The notes under the pieces: generated by a model
The model's input: only the letters and a program-made list of their open reading frames with translations
Databases searched by the model: none
What the model was told of the DNA's origin: nothing
In this document: in pieces, positions 35,400 to 45,640 of the stretch
Layout: the number at the start of each line of letters is the position of its first letter
Position numbering within the stretch: position 1 is the stretch's first letter
Origin: Epiperipatus broadwayi
Lineage: Eukaryota > Onychophora > Udeonychophora > Euonychophora > Peripatidae
Assembly (NCBI GenBank): GCA_028023455.1
Contig: JAQFVV010012544.1
Coordinates: 2,316,396-2,380,395, forward strand
Length of the DNA: 64,000 nt
Reading direction: 5' to 3'
Program-made: the position numbers and the translations under genes

Positions 35400-36510
35400 T
35401 TTTCAAATTCTTAAATTAGACCTAACTAAAGATTTGATATTATAATTGACCAACAGATATTCATGTTCCATAGTCTGATCAATAAAAAAAAGGAAAGACT
35501 TGCATATGAAAATGTAAAAAGCAGTATTATAGATGTTGAAATGGTTTTAGAATTGGACTAACTATGGTGTCAAATGAGGACTGTTCATTAGATTAAGACC
35601 ATCTTTATAAATAGGAAAACAAGTTGTTGTAATTGGTAAATGTTATGATGATCCCCAGATATATAATTTTGTTATAGGCATAATATTTTTAATAGTAGTT
35701 TTAAAAAGATGCACCCATGGACTATAATAAGCAAGTATACCACCCAGAATAGCATTAAAAATACATTTTTACTATGGAATAAAACAATTTTGAGCAGAAT
35801 GCTTTATTTCTGTATTGAACTTCCTGATGACAATAATGCCTTCTGTCATAGATAAATTGGTTGGAATATCAAGAAAAGATGAGTAAAATCCTTGAATAAT
35901 GATGGTAGATTGTTGCCTGTAGCTAATTGCCATATGGATCATTTATAATCTTATATTGTAGATTCTGTTAATGTTTAGAATTTGTTCAGAATATAAAGAA
36001 TAAGAAAACTGTTCTGAAGTCCTCTAAGGATTAATATCATGAATAAAGGATATCACTTTAACAGTAATATCAAGATGAACGAGAAAGAGGCTTTCTGTGG
36101 ACTGCTCAATTTATTTGATCATGGGCTCTATATATTGCAAGTAGCAGTGGTGCAAGAAGTTAACCCTATGGAATAGCTAGGCTTGGTTTAAGAAGTGAAG
36201 AGAGGTGCTTGTAATTTTTGTTTGATAGATCTATTAGTAAGACAATTTTTTTGTGATATTAACTAGACGTGTATGGTTTGGCAAAGTTGATTTAACATGC
36301 TAAATAAATATTCCCATTTACCAGATCAAAAGTAGCTTTAAAGCCAATTTGACATGAGATGTACTTTATTAATTGATTTTGTTTTGCAAACAATATTGAC
36401 TCTTCTGTTAGAAGAATAGCTTGAGATGCATGGCAGATCTTAACAGCACAATTTGAAGAAGAAAACCTAGGAAGAATAAAATCATTTGAGAATAATTCTT
36501 GCAAACATTT
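35400..36510 (-). pseudogene. Ancient Jockey/CR1-like reverse-transcriptase remnant
   Basis: Reading the - strand in order: 36504-36292 CHASQAILLTEESILFAKQN then IGFKATFDLVNGN, which resembles the RT block ending in AFD; near 36165 AIP-stop-G-stop-LLAPLLLAIY, resembling GVPQGSVLGPLLFLIY with Gln changed to a stop; near 35655 KIIYLGIIITF, resembling the YLG motif that follows the palm. Order and approximate spacing fit a Jockey-superfamily RT. The YADD motif is not recognisable and stops are frequent, so this is an old, dead copy. A profile search would be needed to confirm; the call rests on motif order alone. Confidence 0.4.
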
Positions 36511-36879
36511 TTAAATCAATATCTCCCATTGAGAAGAGATGCAGATCGTTTACTGGGAGATTTAAAGCATTTGACTTTTTTTCTAAGACAGAAAATACAT
36601 AAATTACATATGCAGTGTATAAAATATGTGTTTTCAAAGTATTGCAATACAGTGTGTAAGACACATTTCAAAAGTGTTTCTAGTACAGATATCCTGTGAA
36701 TCAGTTTTTGAAATTGTTGTAGAATTTGGAATTGCAAAATTTAAGATCAATACTTTTATGAAAATACACCGTTTAAATCATTGTTATATAAGCATCATTT
36801 AAATTTAAAAATAACTTATTAGTAAATACCAGGGAATTGAAATCAGGATTTTTCAGTGTATTCAACCTCCACTTTATCT

Positions 36880-37090
36880 TAAGCAACTGATACACATGAC
36901 CACATATGTGAAAAAAATTCATGTCCCCCAATATATGTATTTTGTGTAGAACCAGCACTCATCAGTTAGGCTAGATCACAATTTCCCACACATATATACA
37001 ATTAATGCTAGGTTTATATTAAGATAGAAATTCCTCAAACTTTAATGGACAGGCTTCAATACTCTCACCCTTCCAACTATTCAACCATCC
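36880..37090 (-). repeat. Decayed copy of the 30.3-kb fold-back family
   Basis: Aligns with 30320-30540 through ACTTTAATGGACAGGCTTCA and TTCAACC.TCCAT. Only one arm and part of the centre remain. Confidence 0.7.
36927..36970 (-). ncRNA. Hammerhead ribozyme relic
   Basis: The - strand has core CTGATGA (36959-36965), stem II beginning GTG and closing CAC, and stem I CCTAA/TTGGG. The first base of the GAAA motif is A, so this copy should be inactive. Combined with the 30-kb copies it suggests an ancestral stem II of GTGCT/AGCAC closed by a G-C pair. Confidence 0.45.
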
Positions 37091-37814
37091 ATTACATTTA
37101 ATTAAAAACATGTTTAATAATTATACTTTTTTCTTTCTTATTTTTTTGAAGAAGTTTAATTAAATTTTACTTATTTTATAACCAATCATAAATTGATAGT
37201 ACAAATTTCAGTGAAGATTTCTTTAAGCTGTTTGACAAATCATAGAGAAACAGATTCAATAATTAAACGTTTTTAGGTTGATTTTTAGTTGTTGAATTTT
37301 TTTTTAAAAAAGAACTCAGTTTATGCAAATGAATATAACTGTTATGCTCATTCTGCTACTTGGATAATCTCCTAAGAATTAATCCATTTAATAATAAAAT
37401 ATGTATTACATCCCAATCAGTTTCCTATTTATATAATTTTTTAGAGTATTATTGTACATATCCCCATACTATTTCTTTTGTCGATGTAGATTGTTTTATA
37501 TTAGAAAAGTTCCAGCTCACCATAGTTAATATTTATGAGTACAATTCAAATACCATTTTTAAATATAAATAATTTAACAACTTTCAAGATTATTGTTATT
37601 ATATCAAATAATAAATAGCAATTATTACCCTCTGCCTACATGCACAGTAAATAAATATGGTTAAGAAAATGCAATGCAAAGAAATGTTTTCTTAAAATAT
37701 TGGGCCAAACAAATTCATAACAATATTTTTACATTTTATTTCTAAATATATTTTTATTTCTTATACTTGTTTTTTTTATAATACTTATTTCTACAACTCA
37801 TTAGTAGTTGTTTT
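37091..37814. other. AT-rich, no gene recognised
   Basis: A 70-codon frame at 37360-37572 has no domain and resembles its flanks in composition. Confidence 0.5.
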
Positions 37815-38256
37815 CAGGAGTGGGCAATTGTTTTGGCTCAGGGACCACCTTGCGGAAGCAAAGATTAATGGAGGGTCACACCTTTTTTCATGACACAATA
37901 AACACACTGATTTATTCCCTGTATTATCAAAGAAATATTTGTTTGTCCATTCTTCATTAAACACACGACATTCATCACTGATTTTATGCTTTTTCAGAAG
38001 TTTCATGGTTTTACTAAAGTTGGAAATTTATATATTTACTGTTGCGAAGACAAAATTGAAATTAACAGATCAACCGAAAAGCACTGCACATCGTATCTAC
38101 ATTGTGCATGTGTACTGATGTGGCCATCCTAGTGGAAAATATGAGATGAATCTTCATTCATGCATGGGAAGGAAATCACAGTTTAAGGTAGATTTTTCTG
38201 CCTGTCTTGATAGGCAGCATAAAAATTCTTCACGGGCCACTATTTGCCCATCCCTA
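37815..38256 (-). mobile_element. Internally deleted hAT transposon (ZBED type)
   Basis: The left end CAGGAGTGGGCAATTGTTTT and the right end, read inward, TAGGGATGGGCAAATAGTGG are imperfect terminal inverted repeats of the CAGGGGTGGGCAA type found in many hAT elements. Between them lies the beginning of a BED-finger protein joined directly to the 3' end, so most of the transposase has been deleted. The element is about 440 bp. I could not see a matching 8-bp target duplication, perhaps because the ends have diverged. Confidence 0.7.
37871..38006 (-). pseudogene. N-terminus of a ZBED/SCAND3-like hAT-derived protein
   Basis: From the ATG at 38006 the frame reads MKLLKKHKISDECRVFNEEW, then TNKYFF and VCLLCHEK. 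The block DxECRxFNxEWTxKYFF followed by VCLxC is the typical start of hAT-derived ZBED5/SCAND3/GTF2IRD2-like proteins and precedes the BED zinc finger, of which only the first C-x2-C remains. Beyond HEK the frame runs into the 3' terminal region of the transposon as meaningless sequence to 37791. The family's usual several-hundred-residue transposase with RNase H-like fold and dimerisation domain is gone, so this is a remnant and not a working gene. Confidence 0.72.
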
Positions 38257-39466
38257 AATAATTACTAAGATATTTTTAAAAAATCTTTTTGAATATGATA
38301 ATCTATTTGTTATATCTGTAAATTGTTGCCGATAAAATTACTTTAGAAGTAAAATTGTGGTAAAATAAAAGTTATTATTCTAAGCATAGAAAAGTATGTG
38401 CGCACATAAATAAATAGAAAGAATTGAAAGGTATATAATAGTTATCTAAAAACGAGTGTTAAATTATTGCAGAAGAAAACATAGTTAAATGAAGTGAGAA
38501 GGAAAAAACTAAAATTGTGTAAACTGTAAATAAACTTATGATTTAAACAGAATAATATTAAATCAAATTATAGAAACAAAATCCAAGATGGAAGTAAAGA
38601 CTAATAAAAAGATTATGAATTCCTGAGATGATAAGAAACCTGGATTAATTAAAATAGCTTTTAATTAATAGACATTGGAATGCACGAGACTAAAACGCAG
38701 TTTTGGAAGGAGAAAGGGTTCATTCTTTTCCTGTGAACCAGAGTGAGTGCAAGGACTTTTGTGAAATTATATTCACTCAGGAATATAGGACGCCACTCAG
38801 CCAACTCGAGGCTGAAGGTCAAAAGTACCGACTAGGGTAATGTACAACACACCACGGGTTTATTTTATTTTCGTAAGCCTACGGGTTTTGTAATAATATT
38901 ATTATGGGAAATCAGTAATATGTGTATTATTTAATCGACTAATTATAGATCTGTAAACTATACTAAAATTTATGTCAAATATAGCTAACATTTATTTTAA
39001 GTATTATTTGTAGTGTTTTTATTTATTCTAAAGACATAACACTATTGTAATAATGTTTATTATTATTTTACAGTATCTAATATCATTTGATATGAAATTA
39101 AAATGTTTTGACAAAATAGAACAGTATATAGAAGTTAATATTCTAAGGTTATCATCAAAAATACTTTGAAGTGAATAAGATGTACCAGAAAAAAATTAGT
39201 TATATAAAATGAAAAAGAAGTAGAAAAACAGAACCTTAAGGATCACTATATTAATAGAAAATATGTTAAAAAGTGTCATTTTCTTTAGATATTCATTTGC
39301 ATTTCATCTTTGTGAGAACTTGATATAAACATGATCAGAAAATTTAAAAATATCCAAAATAATATCTGATTATAGACAATTGTCTAGTTATGTAAACCTG
39401 ACATAAATTTAAATTTACATAGTTAAATATTGGCATGTATAAAGTACAAATATGATAAACCATCAA
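38257..39466. other. AT-rich, with one GC-richer patch
   Basis: 38680-38890 is GC-richer (GACGCCACTCAGCCAACTCG and nearby) and repeat-like, but no family or frame was recognised. The rest is AT-rich. Confidence 0.4.
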
Positions 39467-39957
39467 ACATCACATGATCACCATCTCTATACTAGCACAT
39501 AATTTGTTGTAAACAAAGGCAAAACTCCCCATACAGTAGTGCCACCCTGTGCCAAACAGAGTAATCAATGGATGCCAGAAGGCTTGTGCATAAAATCCCT
39601 ATCCAAAATGTATGGGTGCTGAATTGAGTTCAGACCCATATGACTATATAAGCTATTGAGCTTAGATTGAAGATATTAACAATGTTTTCAATTTCATTCT
39701 CATAGTTTTGTAGTAAAGTAGAGTTAAAAGATGGCTGCTGGAGGGTTGCATTAGATCCTAAGATCTAGGTGCAGTGCTCTCAGATCCAAGGCTCCTCACT
39801 GATGATGGCCACAAGCCAGAAACTAGTCTGGGAATATTGGATGAGTAGGCACTGGATAGGGATTTTATGCACAAGCCTTCTGGCATCCATTGATTACTCT
39901 GTTTGGCACAGGGTGGCACTACTGTATGGGGAGTTTTGCCTTTGTTTACAAATATGA
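39467..39957 (+). mobile_element. Fold-back element with an internal hammerhead ribozyme (second family)
   Basis: Arms 39502-39605 and 39854-39957 are nearly perfect inverted copies (GGATAGGGATTTTATGCACA on the right). The 248-base centre carries one hammerhead on the + strand. Centre motifs GAGTTCAGACCCATATG and CACTGATGATGG correspond to AGTTCAGTCCCATATGG and CACTGATGACGC in the 369-bp unit at 20 kb, so the two families are cousins. The left arm is an inverted copy of sequence lying 3' of the ribozyme, again suggesting 5' inversion on insertion. A further arm copy is at 34.2 kb. Confidence 0.75.
39794..39833 (+). ncRNA. Hammerhead ribozyme, type I (second family)
   Basis: Core CTGATGA at 39799-39805. 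Stem II TGGC/GCCA (39806-39809 with 39815-39818) is fully paired with loop CACAA. GAAA is at 39819-39822. The minimal palindromic stem III ACTAGT leads to the cleavage triplet GTC at 39826-39828. Stem I CTCA pairs with TGGG, including one G-T wobble. All invariant bases are present. Confidence 0.78.
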
Positions 39958-40399
39958 TATATACGTGAATTCAGCTCTCAGTTTTGTATGTCTTGTATTG
40001 TGAGAATATTCCATGTGTTATACAATACAGATTATTTTCACTTTTTAAAAAGTAGTTTTTATATTTTGGATATGTTCTGAATAAAAAGTTGATATGAAAA
40101 TTTTCACTTATACAAAATGTCATGAAGTTTGTGCATCTTTATTTACTAGGTTAAAAACTCAATTTTGTACTTTATTATTTTCAATACCTTATTATAATTT
40201 TTCTATTCAATATATTATTAATCAGCTGTCTTTTCTGGCTGTTACTTTATTTGGATTTAAGCCCTGAAAGAGAATATTCTATAGTCAAGCTGCTGTGACA
40301 AAACATATTAAAAAACATTGAAAATAATAAATAGAAATTAATAATAAATAGGTATTAATGTTATTGAATATATGGATGTTAGAATTCTTAAAAAAAAAA
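39958..40399. other. AT-rich, no gene recognised
   Basis: Nothing supportable between the fold-back element and the Penelope-like remnant. Confidence 0.5.
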
Positions 40400-41360
40400 G
40401 ATAGGAATGGTAGTGTTAGTATAGTAATTTGTTTGGGAATGAGATTGTTATTATTAGAAATGAATGTTTTATGAATGATTATCCAAGGGTGTAGTTAAAC
40501 ATTTATTTTCTAATAAAAATATAAATAAAATAAGAAATAGAATGGGATTAGATAGGTGTAGGAATAGAGAAAAGATTATTTATGTTGGTTTTAATATATC
40601 TAAAGATTTATTTATTAAAGTTAAGAAATTAGTTAAAATGATTAATAGGAAATATAATGTTTCAATTTGTCCAGTTTATAAAAAGAAAGCTAGTTTAAAT
40701 CTTTTGATTAATAATAATGGGGACTATAATAGGTTAGATATTATGAATTCAGTTTATTTGATAAAATGTTTGAATTGTTTTAGAAAGAATGTAGAAATGA
40801 CATATGCTGGGACTAGTAAGAATAAATTAAAAACTAGATTAAAACAGCATTTAGGTGACAGCATTTAGGTGATAAAAATTCTGCTGTTTACATTCACATG
40901 AATAAATTTAAGCATAGGGATTTTGATATAAAGCCTTTGGAATGTATTAAGTCATATAATGAAAGGATGATAAAAGAAAGTGTAAAAATTAATGAAATAA
41001 AACCAAAATTAAATAGGATGTTAATAGATAAACAGAAAAGAAAATAATGTTTTTTTAATTAAATGTTTTAAAGGATATATATAGATTTTTTTTTTTAATA
41101 AAAGGAAATTGTTTCTCTTTGAGTTGTGTTTGTTGGTAATAGGAAAGGGGAGTGAGATAAGATATTTTTGGTTATGAATATATTTTGTATTTTTTTGTTT
41201 ATTTATTTATTTATTTTTATGGAATATGTGTTATTTGTTATATATATTATTTTATTTTAGTGTGCCTTGAAAAAGACTATATAAAATAGTTGAAACGTTG
41301 GATTTTATTTATTTATTTATTTTTTCCATGTAATAGTCATATAAAAAACAAGTTTTAAAA
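40400..41360 (+). mobile_element. Penelope-like element, 3' part
   Basis: Contains the C-terminal linker and GIY-YIG endonuclease coding region, an A/T-rich 3' region, and at 41265-41300 a hairpin motif (CTTGAAAAAG, stem ACTAT/ATAGT, then GAAACGTTGG). Penelope-like elements couple a telomerase-related reverse transcriptase to this nuclease. The RT part is missing here, so the copy is 5'-truncated near 40.4 kb. Confidence 0.72.
40542..41047 (+). pseudogene. GIY-YIG endonuclease domain of a Penelope-like element, frameshifted
   Basis: The frame from 40542 reads NREKIIYVGFNISKDLF, a linker typical of Penelope ORFs, then VYLIKCLNC at residues 71-79 (the GIY part) and MTYAGTSKNKLKTRLKQHLG at 86-105 (the YIG part with conserved Thr, Arg and His). 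It breaks at 40868 because CAGCATTTAGGTGA is duplicated in tandem (about 40848-40875). Ignoring that 14-bp duplication, the frame continues through VYIHMNKFKHRDFDIKPLEC and INEIKPKLNR to a TAA at 41045-41047, the expected end of the domain. The domain nicks target DNA for insertion. This copy is inactive through truncation and frameshift. Confidence 0.75.
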
Positions 41361-41489
41361 AGAGTTAGTTTGTTTTATTTCTATTTTGGATATTATGAAC
41401 TATTTTGAAAAGAAGAACTCTGTGCTTGATATATTAAATTATTTGAAAATAATAAAATTTAAAAATATTTTAGGCTATTTATTTGTCAA
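41361..41489. other. AT-rich spacer
   Basis: Short spacer between the Penelope remnant and the SINE. No feature. Confidence 0.6.
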
Positions 41490-41600
41490 GCGTTGGTGGT
41501 TGACGGGTCAGCACAGCCACCTTACAAGCAGTTGTCCCGGGTTTGCGGGTTCGCTTCCCGGCCAATGCTTTGACACACAAAAAAAAAAGAAGATAAAAAA
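41490..41600 (+). mobile_element. tRNA-derived SINE (family 1, copy 2)
   Basis: Head GCGTTGG pairs with CCAATGC as an acceptor stem. The A-box region is TGGTTGACGGGTCAG and the B-box GGGTTCGCTTCCC. It ends TTTGACACAC plus an A tail. Same family as 14.35 kb (minus) and 42.79 kb. Confidence 0.85.
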
Positions 41601-42044
41601 ATTATCTGCAAATTTATGGGTAGTAGACCATTATAAATAAAGTACACAAACCTGTGGTTTTATAATATAGAAGAAAAATTTATGATTAATTACTTTTTTT
41701 AATAACTTTAGGTTATAAATATTAAAAAAGTATGTAGTTCAATTGTAGATACTTTTCATATAAATTTTTAGCATATATAAAAATAAATTCAAAATTACGT
41801 ATTTGGGAAACAAATTTCCTGACGTCCAGAAACTCTAGTAGTATTAAGATTTAAAAAGAATATCACTATTTATTTAACAGCATTAAAAGAGAATAATTAT
41901 TAAAATCTAAGATAAAATTAGGTGAAAAAAAATATATCCATAAAATTAATATTTTTAAAAGAAATAGTAAAAGTTATATAATTGTTAAAAATAAGTGGAA
42001 TAAGTTATTTTCAAAATAGAATCTAAAAAAGTGTCATTACCCTC
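41601..42044. other. AT-rich, no gene recognised
   Basis: No supported feature. Confidence 0.5.
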
Positions 42045-42130
42045 CATGGTGTGGCGCAGTTGGAAGAGTATCGAACTTGGGATTGCGAAGTCCCCGTATC
42101 GTTTCTAGCACTCGAACTTTTTATGAATGC
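42045..42130 (+). mobile_element. tRNA-derived SINE head (family 2)
   Basis: GGTGTGGCGCAGTTGGAAGAG is a clear A-box region and ACTT...AAGT an anticodon-arm-like hairpin. TCGTTTCTAGCACTCG occupies the B-box position but is degraded. It is not a working tRNA and differs from family 1. The 3' limit is unclear and could extend to about 42215. Confidence 0.6.
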
Positions 42131-42773
42131 CGAGCAATAATGCCATATAGAAAATAATTTATTGGTGACACTTTTGACGAAAGCTTCCTCGACTTAGGGA
42201 ATAATAAACACGTGTTGATATCAAGACAATGAGATAGGATTATTGTTTAATTTAACAATATTAAAAACATTTTTGTCTCACCCCCCAATAATTCACTTAT
42301 ATACATGAATAAAAATACACCATATTTTTCTCCCCAAAACTTGACTTATTTTCATTATTGACTTATTTTAAAAAATTCATGACCCACTACATTATTTTCC
42401 TCCTGATGTTACAACATTTACATAAAAACCAAGTTCCAAAAATTATTCCCAATAATTAATTAATCATAAATTATATTAAACTTTTAAAAAAAAAATGCTC
42501 TTCTTACCAATTTTATTTTATATATATTTCTTGTAATTGCTGTAAAAAATATCAAAATTTTGAGAAGAAAAAATCGATATATATTCAAGTATTGTTTAAT
42601 TATAAAAAATGAAAAAGAATCTCATCTTTATATTGAATTATTGATATAAAAGAAAATGAAATTTGAAAAGGTAATTTGCTTAAAAAAAGAGAGTGAAGTA
42701 ACTAAAATTGCTCAGTTAATAAACTTATTTTTCCAAGTATATATAATGAGTATTACTAGGAATTATCGAAGAG
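42131..42773. other. AT-rich, no gene recognised
   Basis: No supported feature. The open frame at 42656-42868 runs into the next SINE and is not real. Confidence 0.5.
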
Positions 42774-42900
42774 AAAAAACAGTCTTGTCGAGCATTGATG
42801 GTCGAGAGGTCAGCGACAGCTGCTTCACAAGCAGTTGTCCCGGGATAGCGGGTTCGCTTCACGGCTGATTCTATGACACATGAGGAAAAAAAAAACAGTT
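42774..42900 (+). mobile_element. tRNA-derived SINE (family 1, copy 3)
   Basis: Starts GCATTGATGGTCGAGAGGTC at 42792. The anticodon arm CTGC-TTCACAA-GCAG has a canonical seven-base loop with U33 and CAC at the anticodon position, suggesting a valine-type tRNA ancestor. The B-box is GGGTTCGCTTCAC. It ends TATGACAC plus an A tail. Flanks AAAAAACAGTCTTG and AAAAAACAGTTTTG look like a target duplication with one change. Confidence 0.85.
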
Positions 42901-43916
42901 TTGATGATGCAATTATCTAAATATCTCATGGAGATGTTTTCATAGTTTCTAATAAAAATTAAAAAAAGTGATGAAAATGTAATAAAATGAGAAATCACAT
43001 CAGGAAGATATAAAAATCATCTACATTGAGTCAAATAAACAACAAAATTTTTAACCTCTTTCACAATACTATATTTAAAAGGATGAATAATTAGAGTGTT
43101 ATTGTATTGCTTGACGAAAAAAAATAGAAATGTATAAATAATTGTTTGTATGTACCAAATAATTTCAAGTCAAAAAACAGGATATCCTTAACAACATATA
43201 TAAATGCATAGAAGAAGAAATATGGAAAATCTGATAATAGTATACACTGTTGTAAGCTGGTTATAGTATTATTGATTTTTATATGGATATATTGAATATT
43301 ATAGGGTTCAATCCAGAGTGTTTTGATTATTATATATATATGTCAAGCTATCTCATTGAGGCATCACATGTACCTACAGGAAAAAGAGTATGTACACCAA
43401 ACTATAGTAAAGTAAAAGGTAATTTAACTATGACTTAATTATATATTGATTTACCAGATACAGCAGGATGCAACTTGGATAAATTATATTTGCATAATAT
43501 AAAACTTAGCACAATCCAAATTATAATATAGAAAATTGTCCGTCTCTAATTCTTTATATTTATCAATATTCATGAATATGTTTTGTTATTTTTTAATTTA
43601 ATACAATATAAGTAAGAGAAATATATTTATTTATTTTTTATTAACGTTAAAAAAAAAATTAATTATAATTCAAGGCATCATATGCACTTAAGATTTTAAA
43701 TGACCAATAATGAACAAACTAAGTACTCCACGTTGTTCAGATTTCTTCAATAAAAAAAATGTCTTCAGAATATTGGTTACATTTTCAGCTACATCATTTA
43801 ATTCTAACGTGCTAAAAATCTTTTATTTGAAGCGACTCACTGTATAGGACATGAAAATGAAAGATTATTCTCCAGACTTTATTTCAAATTTTTTCATATT
43901 AGTTTTCCTGTTATAG
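42901..43916. other. AT-rich, no gene recognised
   Basis: No supported feature. Confidence 0.5.
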
Positions 43917-43962
43917 ATTCTGGTTCTAATGTGCATAAATCGTATATGCTGAGGATGAGCTT
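43917..43962 (+). CDS. Candidate small internal exon (plus strand)
   Basis: Preceded by AGTTTTCCTGTTATAG, a strong acceptor, and followed by the consensus donor GTAAGT. After two bases the frame reads SGSNVHKSYMLRMS with two bases over; the other frames are closed. Entry phase fits the exit phase of 33275-33339. At 46 bases this is easily a chance pairing of splice-like sites. Confidence 0.25.
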
Positions 43963-44204
43963 GTAAGTACTACCTAATCTTATTTAACATGTGAAAAAAA
44001 AAAAAAATTATATATATAAGAATGATATTAAAATAAAAATAGGTTACATTAATTAGTTAATGAACAATAAATTTATTAAAGTAAGTAAAATATATAAGAA
44101 AAATATTTACATTATGGTCATAAATATACATGTTATGATTTTGAACCAATATACTCATTGAATACATTTTGCATATCATTAAATGTTAATTTATCTTTAT
44201 TAAT
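43963..44204. other. AT-rich spacer
   Basis: No feature before the RTE 3' tail. Confidence 0.5.
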
Positions 44205-44226
44205 ATTTCTATTGTCATCATCATCA

Positions 44227-45640
44227 TCAAAAATTATCAATCCACTGCAGGATGAAGGTCTCTCCAAGTTTAATCCATCTTCTCCGATCTTTAGCTTCTT
44301 TTCTCCACAACACCCCTGCACATTTTCTTATTTTATCCATCCATCTCACATGTGGTCTCTTTCTAGGTCTTTTACAATCTCTTGGAATCCAGTTTAAAAT
44401 TTCAATTGTCCATCTATTATCATCTCTTCTAGCAATATGTCCAGCCCAACTCCATTTCAATGTTTTAATTTTTTCAATAAGGTCAGTAACACCTGTTTGT
44501 TGTCTTACCCATACATTGCATTTTCGATCTTTTCTTGTTACTCCCAACATACATCTCTCCATACTCCTTTGAGTGGTCTGAAGTCTCTGTATTGCTCTTC
44601 TATTAAGTGTCCAAGTCTCAGATCCATAAGTAAGAACTGGTAAAACACATTTGTTAAAAACCATCCTTTTCAAACACATAGGCATATTTCCTTTTAGTAT
44701 CAAGTTATTTCTACCAAAAGCACTCCAACCAAGTTTAATTCTATGATTAATTTCCTCCATTATGTTTCCATCTGTATTAATAATCTGACCAAGGTATTTG
44801 TAACTGTTAACTTCTTCTAATTCTTCATAATCAATCTTTATTTTCATATTTTGAGCAAATCGATTAAACATTACTTTAGTCTTTTTAACATTTATCTTTA
44901 GTCCTACTTTCCTACTTTCATCTGATAACTCCTGCAACATTTCCTGCAGCTCTGAAGCATTATTTGCAAAAACAACTACATCATCTGCGAAATCTAAATG
45001 ACTTAAATACTCTCCATTTATTTTCACGCCTTTAGTTTCCCATTTTAATCCACAAAATACTTCTTGCAGCACTGCTGTAAAGAGTTTTGGAGATATGGAG
45101 TCACCTTGTCTTACACCTTTTTCAATGTTGATTTTTCCAGTATCATTATGTAATCTAATTGTTGCTGTTGCATTTTTATAAATATTCTTTAAAATATGAC
45201 AATATCCTGGATCTATACCTTGATGATCCAATGCTTTAATCACTGAAGAAATGGTATAGAATCGAATGCCTTTTCATAATCTACAAATCCAAAACTTAAT
45301 GACAACTCATATTCGTTTGTCCTTTCTATGACTTCTCTCAATACCTGGATATGATCTATTATACTAAAACCACTTTTAAATCCAGCTTGTTCTCTTGGTT
45401 GGTGGAAATCCAAAGTTCTCTGTAGACGAGTTGTAATTATCTTGGTAAAAATTTTATATAAAACTGATAAAAGGCTGATAGGTCTGTAATTTCTAATATC
45501 TTCTTTATCACCTTTTTTAAATATTAATATTATTACTGCATTCTTCCAATCTTCCGGTACATCTTTATCATTTAGACATTTGGTATATAACTTTGCTAAA
45601 ATTGTTTCTATTTCTTCATCTGCTTCTTTTAATATATCAA
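44227..45640 (-). pseudogene. RTE reverse transcriptase and C-terminal domain
   Basis: The intact part (from 45243, with no ATG; the frame enters from upstream) shows EKGVRQGDSISPKLFT at residues 42-56, LDFADDVVVFA with catalytic FADD at 85-88, SYKYLGQII, YGSETWTLNRRA and a C-terminal WSWAGHIARRDDNRWT block. Upstream, from 45640, the frames read [20 protein letters not shown] and FVDYEKAFDSI, the finger and first palm motifs. A one-base shift near 45250-45260 and the 14-bp duplication at 45631-45658 break the polyprotein into three. The enzyme would prime reverse transcription at a nicked target. Substitutions are few, so the copy is fairly young. Confidence 0.9.

Noticed and set aside
44158-44643. 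Plus-strand open frames over the RTE 3' end (and similar at 45794-46220, 49124-49515 and 60216-60437)
   Set aside because: They are antisense shadows of the RTE reading frame.
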